Of a stretch of DNA of 64,000 bases, positions 24,740-36,744 are shown one piece after another (the stretch's first letter is position 1; every line of letters starts with the position of its first letter). The stretch covers positions 1,054,001 through 1,118,000 of the forward strand of contig NC_058141.1 in the NCBI RefSeq assembly GCF_011075055.1. Reading direction: 5' to 3'. The position numbers were made by a program, and so were the translations under genes. The notes beneath the pieces are model-generated. The model saw nothing but the letters and a program-made list of their open reading frames with translations, did not search any database and was not told the origin of the DNA. This stretch comes from Mangifera indica (lineage: Eukaryota; Streptophyta; Magnoliopsida; Sapindales; Anacardiaceae).

Positions 24740-25155
24740 TTATCCAAATTAGAAGACTATTTTAAAGGTTATTAAGTATAAATTATTATTTTGTTTGATA
24801 AAATTAGATTGATATAAATAATTATTATATTTAGTTAAAAATAATAAAAAAATATTAATATATTATTTTACTTAAATATCATTTGGTATAATTATTCTAA
24901 AATATTTTGTTATGCTACTTATTATATTAATTGAAAATAAAATTATTTTTGCCTTAAAAATTTAATAAATAAGGATATATTATAATAAAATAAATATTAC
25001 ATCAGTAATCTTTTAATACCTAATCAGATTACTCCTTATATTACTTGTCACATTACCATTGGTAATAGAGTATTATCAGAATTTTTTATTATTTATAAAT
25101 TAAATAAAATTATGTAAGTAATAAAATATAGATTATTGGACTAGCTTTTAATCTT
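24740..25155. repeat. AT-rich MITE, copy A
   Basis: This is the reverse complement of the 35400-35780 insertion. Shared phrases include TCAATTAATATAA (inverted here as TTATATTAATTGA), AGAATAATTATTTTA-like and ATTACCATTGGTAATAG. It lies just upstream of the F-box gene and contains no open frame. Confidence 0.65.
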
Positions 25156-25751
25156 CCTAACCTAAGGCCTTCTAAATATATAGATTTGATAAATTAGGAA
25201 ATAAATGATAATTTTGTGAATCAACCAAATTCCTAAATTAAGAATTTGATAAAATCAAATATTTAAATTTAGTAACGAAATAATTTCTTTTCTCTCGTAA
25301 ACGAGATAATACTTTTGACTTATCCAATGATATTATGTCCAAGTTCCAACTAGTTTAAATTTGAATCAACCTTAAACTTAACTCAATTCAGATTGAATTT
25401 ATTCCTATTTAAAACCCCTTAAAATTATAAAATCATATTAAAAAAAAAAATTATTCATCTGTAAATCCTTCTAGATTGAGAATTTCAGAATAGAATTATA
25501 CAAGCTAAGTGATGGTGAAAGGAATGTGCAACGGCAAAGGTCTTCGAGCAGGATCAGAGGATGGATCTTCCATTTGGTTCAAGAAGTATATTTGTTAGAT
25601 TAGGAAAATAATATTAGGAATTCAAGTGATAAGGACAACTATCATAATCTTTTGTATGTATTATGCAATTGGAACTTTTAGATAAAGTGGAATTCATGTT
25701 GTAAAGCTACACATATCCTTTCAAAATCAATAAAAAGGTGTAAAATAAAAT

Positions 25752-26293
25752 GGCGAAAATACTTAATCCCACCCAAGGTTTATTGAAAACCAAAAGTGGT
25801 ATCTACTAACTTTCAAAAACCCAATAACTACCCATGAATAATTTTTTATTAAAAATCTCAATTAGGGTTAGTGATAAAATTATTATTTAGTAAAAATAAA
25901 AAATAAACATCCCCTTATAATTTTCTTCAAAGTTTGAAAAGTGGTTATTTCTCCTAGAGACGATGATTTTTTTCTCTGAAGAAGTAAAAATTGGTGCAAA
26001 AAGAGTCAAATGATGAGGGAAAAGAAAGACGAGAGGTTGGCCGATGGTCGGGAAGAGTGAATCACCGAAGGAGAAAAAACCAAGGGAAAAATTGTGAGAT
26101 TTTAAAATTTAGTAGGGAATGTTATAAAAGTTTAGTCTTTTTAAATTTTTTTGTTAAATAATAAATTTACTCCTAACTTTAACTAAGATTTTTGACAAAA
26201 AATTAATCATAGGCAAGTGTTTGGGTTTTTCAAAGTTAACAGGTATCAGTTTGGGTTTTCAATAACCCTTGGGTGAGAATAAGTCTTTTGGCC
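25752..26293. repeat. Foldback MITE with perfect 9-bp target duplication
   Basis: Begins GGCGAAAATACTTAATCCCA and ends, inverted, with GGCCAAAAGACTTATTCTCA. The flanks 25743-25751 and 26294-26302 are identical (AAATAAAAT). A 9-bp duplication with GG-starting inverted ends is typical of Mutator-type elements. The middle holds GAGGGAAAAGAAAGACGAG and GATGGTCGG-like sequence without a conserved frame. Confidence 0.85.
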
Positions 26294-26399
26294 AAATAAA
26301 ATTTAGAAAAAACCAATATATTCTTCTGTTGCCTCTCTAGAGGTTCATTCCCTGGACAAATTGATATAGAATAGTTTATTCCTAACAAATTAATATCAA

Positions 26400-28000
26400 C
26401 ATTTAGGGGTGGATATGAATTGAGATAAGCCTACACACCCCTTAATTTGAGTTTAACTTAAATGAAAAATAATTTAATTTGAGTTTGCCTTAATTTTGTC
26501 AAGCCAAAATAAAGATAGCTCGAGTTTGGTTTGAATAAAAAGTAGTTTGGATTGAGTTTAATTCGAGTTTATAATTCAAATATATAACTCACATTTGTGG
26601 TTTAGATTCGAAGCTCAAGTTTGTCACTCATTAACGAAACAGTAGTATTTTATCTAATAATAGACAAAATAATATTAATTTGCCAATTATTTGATATAAC
26701 ATGAATGAACCACTAGTAAAGTTTAATTCAAATCGAGCAATCTTTGACTTATGAGTAAAAGCAAACTGAACTTTTTCTAATTTGATTTTGACTTTTTTTT
26801 TTTTAAAATGAGTTGACCATCTAAGGTCGATCTTGACTCAAATTTGAGTTAAGTTGAACTGACTTTTGAGACTGAGTTAAAAAGGAATTTAAAAGTAAAC
26901 TAACTCGATTAACTTTTTTGGGATTAAATTGTCATGTTCAAAATATTTAGATATGACTTATAAATGAGATATATTTAGTCTTTTTATTTTTCAAAATTAA
27001 TGTAGGAAAATTTTATATTTTATTCTTACACCAAGGGTTTGATTTCGAATGAGAAAGTGTTAATTATGTTATGTAAAGGCGAAAAAAAGTTTTTAAACCA
27101 AACTTTGAGTGGAAAAATGTAATTTATTCAATAATGAATTAAGAAAAGATAGAGAGCCGCCATATACGGTAAGGGAGATTTCACAATAAAAAAATTGTAA
27201 ACATTTTTTAGAACACAATTAAATATATCTATTACTGAAAAAACTCACAATTAAATATTAATAATAAAATTATACATACATTTTTGGCATACAATTTGAG
27301 TACACAAAAATATGATTTTAATTTAAAAATAAAATAATATTTAATTATATAATAATATACCATTTATATATAAATTATGTTTAAAAAATCACGTCTACCT
27401 CTTGACAATGTTTTTAAACTCAAATTTGGTGTTGGCTTGCTCAAAGGATTATAGGACAGTCATTGGTCAAATCGGTAATGATGACTAAACATAACTAAAA
27501 TTTTAAAACAGATTTTAATCGTATGATATCATCATAATGTTAGTATAACAGTTCAATCGTTCTAATCGAACAATTGAGTTGTAATTTAACATTACTTACC
27601 TAGTTTTCCCTGATAATTGGCAAAATGTTATGGTTTGAACAAATAGTTGACATGAGTCAAAGCATGTCACGACCTAAACTTGAACAAAATCAAGTTATCC
27701 ATTCAATTTGTAAGTCAAACTAAGTTAAACTTTTTTTAACTTGATTTTAAAAATAAACCAACCTTTTTAACTCAAGCTCAACTCAAGTTCAAGATAAACG
27801 AAATCGAACCAACTCAGTTCGGATTCAACTCTAATTAGTGTCTTTTGATACTCTCTTCTTGATAATTTATATTTGCTATTTGGTTCTCCCGATCTAAATC
27901 TTTAACAGTGAGTTCTTGAATTGAAATAAATTCAGTAGTTATCTTCAAGAAAATGAAAAAAACCAGCATTCACTAAAAAAGCCAGCATAAAATTGTACAA
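26400..28000. repeat. Diverged repeats of the GGGGTGGAT/GAGCTCGAG type
   Basis: Starts AGGGGTGGATATGAATTGAG. It contains many GAGTTTGAGTT/CTCAAATT variants, and a similar block repeats at about 27620-27840. A degraded small MITE lies at about 27290-27390. No gene recognised. Confidence 0.45.
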
Positions 28001-28010
28001 AAATGAACTC

Positions 28011-28890
28011 TCATGAATAAAAAATTGCTACTGAAACATATGGAAAGTAGCATACAAAGTGTTCTCTATCTGTAATATCAAAACAAAGCTTAGCCTCATC
28101 CCAAGGACCATTGATCTCAAATTTGTCTTCTTGAATCTGTATAAGCCAGTAAGGACATACCACAGTAACACAAAAGAACAAGCCTAAGAGCAACACAAAA
28201 AGTAACCAGTGCAGCATATGAACCAAAGCAAGGGACATCGCAACCATCAAGGTAAAAGAGAAGAAAAGGTATAACTAGGAGTATTTCTTAACACAGTATG
28301 TGACTAGCAGAGCGAAAAGGAATACTAACAAGGAGAAAAGCATGATAGCGAAGACATGTAGCCTCGATAGAAGGCGGGATGCAATGAACACAGATGCTAC
28401 TAAAGAAGCATTTAAAAAGATGCAACTGGTTAAAGTTGGGTTCTGTGGAGCCCCAGGAGCTTTTACGGTAGACTTGGAATAGTCATGCAGGAAGAGATGG
28501 AGTATGAGAAGTGAGATGGTCACATGAGCTTAGCCAAAACATAAAGACCGGCTATAAAGAAAGAGATATTGAGAATATAATGGAATAGCAATTTAACAGA
28601 AAACATTTCTTCAGTTAAAATGAGAATCAAGAAACCTGATGCAAGAAGACTTACATCTAAGAGCTAAAGGGAATTTTCATCAAGAGTTTATCTAAGTGTG
28701 TAGATACAAACCAAGAGAACGAGAACTACAATGCATAGATATTGTGAAATGGAAACTGTCTTGCATCACATTTATCATGTCCTGTTTATCTACATTGGCA
28801 TTCATAACCATTTGTTCAAGAATGAACTTGTCCGTGTGATTGTCATCAAATCCAGGTTGCATTCCTCCATATGCCACTTTTCTCCGTCTA
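28011..28890 (-). pseudogene. PIGC: PIG-C / GPI2 (SETH1-like) pseudogene
   Basis: PIG-C is a membrane subunit of the ER complex that adds GlcNAc to phosphatidylinositol, the first step of GPI-anchor synthesis. Minus-strand pieces are collinear with the plant protein: RRRKVAYGGMQPGFDDNHTD at 28890-28830, then MVMNANV...VMQDS. The frame then shifts (QYLCIVVLVLLV continues in another frame) with stops. [18 protein letters not shown] follows, then a gap of about 20 codons after [26 protein letters not shown] through VTYCVKKYS ends at a TAG, and the same frame resumes to [30 protein letters not shown]. At least one frameshift, one internal deletion and several stops rule out a working protein. No poly-A tract marks it as a processed copy. 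Confidence 0.9.
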
Positions 28891-28990
28891 AAACAAATAA
28901 ATGCCAGATGAATGTTTTACTGCTGCAACATCCACTGAAAAATCGAACAAACCTGTCAACACAAGGCAAAAATTAGGTCAATGATCACTA

Positions 28991-30424
28991 ACAACAGTAA
29001 TAACTCAATGAGAAAAAGTACCAGACAAACACACAACTTCAATATTCCTCTCTTCTAAAATTTCTTTAATTAGTTATAATGGCAACTTTAATTATCCAAG
29101 TGCACCGGCAACTAAAAAACTAAGAATATTAACAACTTGATGAGAAAAACTCATTTAATTTCTTTTTAAATAAAAAGATCAGCTTAGTTTTGACAGTTAT
29201 CCTCAATCACATAAAAAGCCAGTCAAAATTCACAAATATGAGAACCAGGAATCATGAATATCTCACTTAAGCAACCAAAATAACTTATGTGAAACTGGAA
29301 TTTATAGTCAGCTCATAGCAGCTCAAACTACATTTAAAATTTTGCTGCTCAAAACGCATTCACAATCTGATAGGGACCTGGCTCTGCACCAACAAGCTGT
29401 CTGTTTCAACTCCAGATGATCAAGAAACTAGCGTGGGAAATAGATGCAGGGAGTTGTGGAAATGTAATGTAAATTAGCAGTGCTTGGTGTAAATTAAATG
29501 TACTCAATGTAACAGCAATGAAATCAACTTTTCTTGTATTAAAAAATATTTCCAGAGTGTATTCAATATGGTTCATATAAGCTCCACACTAGCAATGTCA
29601 ATAACTCAGGAAATACTACAAAAGGATAACAAAACTCAAGAACAATCCCACCAGCTTTCAAGAGGCTGGGTCCCTCCTTCACTGCTCCATTTCTTTAATT
29701 TTTCTTAGCTTCTCCCCTCCCTCTGCCTTCTTGCTTATATTCCCCCATGATTTCACAACTGCATACTTTCTCTAGGGCTGCCACCTCAGCACACAAACTC
29801 TCAGTGGTCATATTTTCTGAAAGCCTGGGCACCGCATCCTCTTTGTTGTCTGCTACTTGTCTCTCCAACAGGTTTTTGCCATCTGTTAGCTCTCCCATTC
29901 AGCCACTTGTCCTTCCCATTGCAGCTCTCTTTTTTTCCTTCTTCCTCGCATAAACTCTTTCCCTAACACAATCATTGACACAATGAACAAGTAGAATCAT
30001 AATGATGCAGTTGCCCACGCCCTCTTGCCCAGTCAACCTCTAAACTTGCAGCCCAAGCACATCGCAACTGCTATAGGTTGGAAAGCAGAGTTTTCTCCTT
30101 GCAACTGCTATAACCATAAGTAATAACTAACACAATTAGAGATGAAACATAACAGATATGTTTTAGAGAATAAAGAAACAAAACCCTACAAACTGTGAAG
30201 GAAAAATGATCACCTTCTTGCCAAAGAGAGGTCGTATACAGCTGGTTTGAGTGCTCTCTTATTTCATTTCCTCAGATACCTTGCTTGCTGAGTTGATTTA
30301 ATGACTAACAGTCGAGAGTTAATGGAGATAATTATGTTCATTGTAGAAATATCAATGGACAGTAGGAACAGGGGCAAGGATAATGAACAAATCCCCAATG
30401 AAATTGCAGATAATTTAAGAAAAT
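28991..30424. other. Intergenic DNA with one small unidentified frame
   Basis: Mostly unremarkable. On the minus strand 29695-29898 has an ATG frame of 67 codons (MGELTDGKNLLERQVADNKE...), hydrophilic and not recognised. It may be a decayed downstream part of the DUF4283 element next to it. Nothing else is supported. Confidence 0.35.
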
Positions 30425-30790
30425 CTTTGTGTCAATTTCAACACAAACTCGGGCATAAAAGAGACGAGTGCATTCATATGTCTATTTGTTGCATGATAGT
30501 GGTCGGCCTACCATGCTTGAAACCATGCTTAGTCCTCTTTGAGTCCATAATGGAAGGGGCACTCCATGTAACCGAACCCACACTGGTAGCTTAGAAATTC
30601 TGTTCATGTCAAAGGATGTGTGAACATGCCATTGTTGTAAAACTATGTGTTTTCCTCCAAACATCCAAGGGCCCTCCTCGAGAACTCTGTGAACTCCATC
30701 CTCATCTTTGAATCTGAATACCATAAACCCATTTGAAGACATAACATGCTCTAGGCCATATAGTTTCCATGTTCACATAGCAATTGATTT
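30425..30790 (-). pseudogene. DUF4283 domain fragment of a LINE-type element, copy 1
   Basis: The minus strand gives YGLEHVMSSNGFMVFRFKDE, then VLEEGPWMFGGKHIVLQQW, SKLPVWVRLHGVPLPLW and MVGRPLSC. This is the DUF4283 domain common in the first ORF of plant LINE retrotransposons and related zinc-knuckle proteins. After a shift it continues YECTRLFYARVCVEID to about 30425. No reverse transcriptase lies nearby. Stops and the lack of flanking domains mark it as a remnant. Confidence 0.8.
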
Positions 30791-31911
30791 CACAACTTGA
30801 TATGACATAACATATCCCGGGAAGAAGCTGATTATACATCTAGTCCATTGAGTAGCACTCTCATTAATAACATCATCATCTATTGCATAAGATTCAGAGA
30901 TTTTTACATTTATCAATAGTTACTTTTCAATGCATTTGCAATTGCTTGTATTGTAAACAGTAAACCTACAAATTTTGTTTACTATCTCAACTGCTAAAAG
31001 CAAAGATTTTTACCACATGAGAATTCATTCTCAACATCTCCAATAGGAATTCAAACCGTCTTCTAATAATATAGTTTTTTTTTTTCGATTTGTTTTCCGA
31101 TACCACCCATCCCTTAAGCACTGGTCATTTTGACTATAACTTCTCATCAAGAAATTGCCAGTCAACTTTTATAATCAGTATGAATTTCCCTACTACACCC
31201 ATGCCACGAATTCCATACATGTTAAAATTAGCATCATTATGTAACCGAACCCACACTAGTAGCTTAGAAATCCTATTTATGTCAAAGGATGTGTGAGCAT
31301 GCCATTGCTGTAAAACTATGTGCTTTCCTCCAAACATCTAAGGACCCTCCTCGAGAACTCTGTGAACTTCATTCTCATCTCTGAATCTGAATACTAAACC
31401 CATCTGAGGACATAACATGCTCTAGGCCATATTGTTTCCATGTTCGCATAACGATTGATTTCACAACTTGATATGACATAACATATCCCAGGAAGAAACC
31501 GATTATACATCTAGTCCATTGAGTAGCACTTTCATTAATAACATCATCATCTATCACATAAGATTCAGAGATTTTTACATTTACCAATAGTCACTTTTCA
31601 ATGCATTTGCAATTGCTCGTATTGCAATCAATAAACCTACAATTTTTTTTTACTATCTCAACTGCTAAAAGCAAAGATTTTTACCAAATGACAATTCATT
31701 CTCAACATCTCCAATAGGAATTCAAACCGTTTTCTAATAATATAGTTTTTTTTTTCGATTTGTTTTCCGATACCACCCATCCCATAAGCACTAGTCATTT
31801 TGACTACAACTTCTCATCAAGAAATTGTCAGTCAACTTTTATAATCGGTATAAATTTCCCTACTACACCCATGCCACAGATTCCATACATGTTAAAATTA
31901 GCATCATTATG
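30570..31911 (+). repeat. Two-copy tandem repeat of about 670 bp
   Basis: Unit 1 is 30570-31241 and unit 2 is 31242-31911. Both begin ACCGAACCCACACT and end TTAGCATCATTATG, with only scattered differences. Each unit carries the same piece of the DUF4283 sequence and a poly-T run followed by CGATTTGTTTTCCGATACC. This is a local duplication after the element inserted. Confidence 0.92.
31241..31600 (-). pseudogene. DUF4283 domain fragment, copy 2
   Basis: Second copy within the tandem repeat. MFGGKHIVLQQWHAHTSFDI...VWVRLH breaks off at the unit junction and runs into unrelated sequence. Upstream, ESATQWTRCIIGFFLGYVMS and TWKQYGLEHVMSSDGF are in a frame that a small deletion offsets from the MFGG part. 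It is the more damaged of the two copies. Confidence 0.75.
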
Positions 31912-32173
31912 CCTCCACAAGCTTTGAGTCAAAGGTTCAATGGACATTGACAGTTCTCTTTCTGGCCGATATATATATTTTTTTCAGGGTTCAATTAACA
32001 AAGCCAAGCCAAACCACCAACACCAGCAACACAAAAAGGAGAAATTAAAGGAAAGATCCATAAACAAAACAACAGATCTAGACGAGACATACAGACTTCC
32101 AACAAAAATTTATTTTGAAGCACACACCCCTATAATTTTTTCTTTCTTCTGTGCAAAGAAATCCGTTGAAAGA

Positions 32174-32431
32174 TTAGAACTTTGGTACCAAGACAAAAGA
32201 CTCAACGAGGGTTTTGAAGAAACTTAACCTCTGTAGACCCTCAAGTGTTGAACTCAGAGCTTCTTGCTTTGATGGATCTTCAAGAACACAGAGTAGAATA
32301 ATACTGCAAGCTGAAAGAGTGAGGTAAGTTAGTATTGCTAGGTTAAGTATCCATAACCAAGAAATACAAAGTGCCAAGATAACTTTAGGTAGTAGAAGCG
32401 AGGAATCTAGCAGAAAAATAAGCAGTGTCAC
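32174..32431 (-). other. Unidentified hydrophobic open frame
   Basis: The minus frame reads LLIFLLDSSLLLPKVILALC... then ILEDPSKQEALSSTLEGLQRLSFFKTLVESFVLVPKF. It has no ATG; the frame opens with GTG after an in-frame stop. A CTTTCAG acceptor-like site precedes the hydrophilic part, so this may be a stranded exon of a lost gene. The family is not recognised. Confidence 0.25.
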
Positions 32432-32459
32432 GGGCCGGCCCTAATTCGAACCCATCTTG

Positions 32460-33590
32460 CTTTCCACGCTAATCTTAAACATACTAAAACAGGGGTGGGT
32501 CAGCTCGGTCGGATGAATTTTACGATTTATTTTAAATAAATAAATCTTAAATTATAATTTTAGTCAATAAATTAGTTCTCATTTGATAATATTATTTATT
32601 TTTATAATAATATTATATACTTATTTAATAATATGATTCATATTATTAATAACCTTTTTAATAACATTATAATTTAATTTGAATAAACTCGAAATATATA
32701 TTATAAGTTTAATCTGAATTTAAATCAATCATAAATTCAATTTTCTTTGAATTGAATGTATTCTTATTAAAACTTATTACTAAAATGACCTTTGTCAAAT
32801 TAAGTGACAAATATTATTTTAAAAATAGATGATAAAATAATTAAAGTAAGACTCGATTTAAGTTAAATCCAAGTAAGAATAAATTAAAATTTGTTTGTGA
32901 TCAACTAATTGAAATTAGAATTCACTTTAAAAATAATTTAATTTTAAATAAATATAACTCATATATTTAAACTAATTTGGCTCATTTATAAATTTCATCC
33001 AAAAGATAGCTCATCTTTTGTTGGAAAATGCATTGAAACGGATATCTATGTAATAGGTTTGGTAATCTTAATGATTTGAAAATTAGATCGGATTAGTTGG
33101 TTCAATCGATTAAATCAAGAATCGACTCTAAATTTAGTCCGATTAATTAAAAAATGGTTTTACTATTGACTCGATTAAATTCAATTAAAAATTGAGTTTG
33201 ACTTTTGAATTTTTTTGAATTTTAATTATTTTTAAATAATTTGATTATTTTTTATTTTGTAACTATGTTGAATCAATTGAACCAATCAAACCATGAACCA
33301 GTAAAACAATCAATATAATCATCAATCTAATTTTAAAAATATTATGTAATCTTACTACTATAGCCGATATAATGTAATAGTCCCAGTATCTTTACCACTG
33401 AACAGTCATGTTTTATAGTGGGCCCAAAAATCAATGGGTTTGTAACCTTGCCCAAACACTATAATCGAATAATTTTTAATTTCAATAAAATTATATATAT
33501 CTCTTTTGTATATATAAATAAGTATATATTTAATATATGTCATAAAGTAATTAAATAATTTTAAATTAAAGATAAAATAATACTCAATTA
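32460..33590. other. Intergenic AT-rich DNA
   Basis: No gene or well-bounded element. It contains TTTAAATTCAAT/GAATTTAAATT-type tracts from old repeats of the GGTTCGAAT class. Confidence 0.4.
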
Positions 33591-33600
33591 CATGATAATA

Positions 33601-33747
<147 letters not shown>

Positions 33748-34248
33748 GTATCAAAAAATAACTACACATTATTCTTTTAATTTTTACATAAATTTTTTGT
33801 TTATATGATATTAAATGACCAAAAATCTTATAAAATCTTTTCAATCAGTTATTTTAGAATGGATGAAAGAAAAAAAAGTAAATGTTGATTAAAACATTGA
33901 AAGATAGAAATAATAAAATAAATTTAAATAATTTAATGTATATATGTTATTGATGGTTCATCTTAATTATTTTAAAATAAAATTAAAATTAGTCGAAAAA
34001 TATTCATTCTAACTATACGTAATTAACATATTTTTATGTGTTATTTAATAATTTTCCAAAATAATAAAGTTAATAATAAATAAAGTGAATTGAAATAGAT
34101 TAGCCATGGCTACATTGACACCATTTACAATTACACCTTTACTGCATTACCAATATATTGGAAGATTCGATTAATAATTTTTTCTTTAGAAAACAATCAA
34201 AAGTCTTCAAATTAAAAATTATTTTATTACTAACCACCAGTGTCCCTA

Positions 34249-34971
34249 TTAGGGTTAGATTTGAACCGAGCTTATTTAAGTTTAAGCTTAATTCGAATGA
34301 ATTCAAAATGAGCTAACCCTAAATAAGCTCGAGCTTGTAATTTCGAGCTCAAACTATTTGTTAAACTAGTAAATTAAAAATTTTGATACAAAACAATATC
34401 GTCAGGGCTAGACTCGAGCCGAGCCAACTCGAGCTTGAGCTCGAGTTTGGCTCGGTTGAGCCCGAAACGAGTTGGGCTTGGCTTGGCTTGGCTCGATCGA
34501 GCTCGAGCTGGCTCGATAGATTTTTTTTAAAAATTTTTTATACAAAATGACATTGTTTTGATCAATACATATTAAAACCGATGTCGTTTTGATAACAAAA
34601 AATGAGCGGAGCCGAGCCGAGCCGAGTCGAGCTCGAGCCAAACTCAATCCGCCCATATATGAATCAAGCCGAGCTCGAGCTGGCTACGAGCCGAGCTCGA
34701 GCTGGCTACGAGCTGAGCTCGGTTCGGTTCGAATCCAACCCTAAATATCATTTTGATCAATATATATTAAAATTATATCGTTTTAATAACGAGTTAGTTA
34801 AAATTCGAGCTTGAATCAAGCTCAAGCTGAGCTAAAGCTTGAAATGAGTCGAACTAAAGCTCATTTGCAGTGAGCTCGATAAGTCTGAATTCAAGCTCAA
34901 GCTCCATTTTTGCAAACTAAATCGAGCTTGAGCTCAGTTCGATTTGATTCAATTCGAATCTAACCCTAATC
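34249..34971. repeat. Nested GAGCTCGAGC-type inverted-repeat elements
   Basis: The outer ends are TTAGGGTTAGATTTGAACCG at 34249 and, inverted, TTAGGGTTAGATTCGAATTG at 34971. Inside lies a GC-richer inner copy (about 34405-34745) with tandem GAGCTCGAGCTGGCT and GAGCCGAGCCGAG runs, ending GGTTCGAATCCAACCCTAA. TTTGATCAATA(C/T)ATATTAAAA occurs both inside and to the right of the inner copy. Non-coding. Confidence 0.7.
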
Positions 34972-35324
34972 CCTATCCTTGATATTTCTTATTATTGTTA
35001 CAAAAATTATCCTCGAACTTACCCATTTTGAACCGCATAACAAAGAAAACAATAAACTACTCAAAGCTAAAATATCATAATAAATTTATAAACTTGGGAT
35101 TTTATAAGATGTCAATTACATGAAATGAATGCAGTGTTTATTAGAAATTGATGAACACAAAAGCAAGTTAAAAATTAAGCAGCAGCCCAAAAGTTCAAAC
35201 AAAACGAAGTCATCATGTAGAATATTCATTATGTCGTGTCTATGGCTGCAAATTTTCCCAAGAAAAGTAAGAATACAGAAGAAAAATGCATGGAAGCCTT
35301 GAATGTAACACATTTATTTAAGAA

Positions 35325-35815
35325 ATTTGTCCAAGTACCCAAGCTGGTGGAGGCCAAAAGGGGTTAAGAAAATTGTTGGTCTTCTCAACAAAATGAATCT
35401 TAAGCGCCATTTGGTTTCTAGACAATAAAAATTATTTTGATAATCTATTTTTTATTACTTATATTATCTTGTTTGATATGTTAATAATATTATAATAATT
35501 TTCTATCACCAATAGTAATATGCTGGATAATATATTCACCTTAAATATTAAAAGATTATCAGAAAAATCTTGATTTTATTATAATTATATTTTTATTTAT
35601 TAATTTTTTAATGACAAAAATAACTTTATTTTCAATTAATATAACAAATAATATAAAAAATATCTTAGAATAATTATTTTAAACTAAACATAATAATTAT
35701 TTATACTTATCAAATTATAAATATTTATATCCAATAATCTTCTAAATAATTTATAATAATCTTTTACTTTTAACCTAAATCTTCGTTTAATGTTAAAAGC
35801 CTTAACATCTGGTTT
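35325..35815 (-). pseudogene. F-box C-terminal fragment split by a MITE
   Basis: 35325-35396 matches the 3' end of the intact F-box gene: AAGCTGGTGGAGGCCAAAAG versus AAGGTGGTGGAGGCCAAAAA at 23440. The match resumes at about 35780 with GTTAAAAGCCTTAACATCTG (compare 23501-23517). The 380 bp between is a MITE insertion. No F-box domain remains. Confidence 0.8.
35400..35780. repeat. AT-rich MITE, copy B, inserted in the F-box fragment
   Basis: Inverted relative to copy A at 24740-25155. It carries ATCACCAATAGTAATATGCTGG, TTTATTTTCAATTAATATAA and TTAGAATAATTATTTTAAAC. The host sequence on both sides is continuous with the F-box gene, so the insertion limits are clear within a few bases. TTAA occurs near both ends and may be the target duplication. 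Confidence 0.75.
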
Positions 35816-36075
35816 GGGATTAGGACAAAATCAGCACACAATTATTAAAAGTTCAAATATGGATTCATTGAAATTACCTATTAAAATTGAAACTATGCAA
35901 TTGTGTAATCTTAAAAACCCTAATCCCAAAAGCTCCAAACACTAACAATTAATACTGAACTTTTCCATGATTTGTGAAATGCGAAGATCTAGTTGACGAG
36001 CACAGTACCTCCAGGAATTTGGATTTAAGCCGAAATAATAAAGATAGAAATAAGCCCCCTGGAAGCATTTGTTAA

Positions 36076-36360
36076 GATTAAAAATTTAGTCAGAGCAGTG
36101 GTTTGGCAAAGCTGTAATTTGGTGCGACAATATGAGTGTTGGTTCTTTAGCATCAAATTCAGTTTTTCATGGTAGAACGAAGCACACTGAAATTGATATG
36201 CATTATGTTCGAGAACAGATGGCTTCGAAGTCCGTAGCAATACAGCATGTTCCATCCAAGCATCAAGTGGCTGATGTTCTTATCTTAAAGCTCTTTCAAC
36301 CCCTCGTTTTGCACAATTGAGAGATAGGCTGCAAGTGATGGAGATTGCAGAAGAAAATGT
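36076..36360 (+). pseudogene. Ty1/copia RNase H C-terminal remnant
   Basis: The plus strand reads AVIWCDNMSVGSLASNSVFH, GRTKHTEIDMHYVREQ, then IQHVPSKHQVADVL and, after small changes, a tail equivalent to RDRLQVMEI. This is the conserved end of copia polyproteins (RNase H: DN, KHIEID, HYVR, ADxLTKPL). Only about 90 residues survive and the TKPL motif is altered. No upstream reverse transcriptase was seen. Confidence 0.85.
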
Positions 36361-36466
36361 GATTTTAATTTATTAGAGTCAGTAAGGACAAGTCTGGTTT
36401 CAGTGGTAAAGAGACTGCAGAATGTCAGCAAGAGTAATGGCTGAGGGAGGACTTGTTCAGGGAGGA

Positions 36467-36740
36467 TGTTTAGTTATATGAATTAAGGGAAGATGTGTTT
36501 TGAGTGAGAAGCTGAATGTTCTAGTCTTTCGTTAGGAAAGAAGATGCTTTGGCTTCTGGCATTTTGAAGAAGAGAAGATCAACGGCAACAACCGAAGTGG
36601 CTTCAGAGTACTTTCTCAGGTGACAGTTAAAAATTTGAAGAAGTTTTCAGTTCTATACTTGCATGTTAGCTATTAGTTGCTTTCCTTTCACCATTGACAT
36701 AGATTGGATCATTAACTTGAGTAATCCTTTAGGAAATTTT
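36467..36740 (+). mobile_element. Probable 5' part of a copia LTR
   Basis: A purine-rich tract (GGGAGGACTTGTTCAGGGAGGA) precedes TGTTTAGTTATATG, which fits a polypurine tract followed by an LTR starting TG, at the right distance from the RNase H end. The LTR is interrupted by the F-box fragment that follows. The matching LTR end is probably 38190-38457. Confidence 0.5.
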
Positions 36741-36744
36741 GCTA

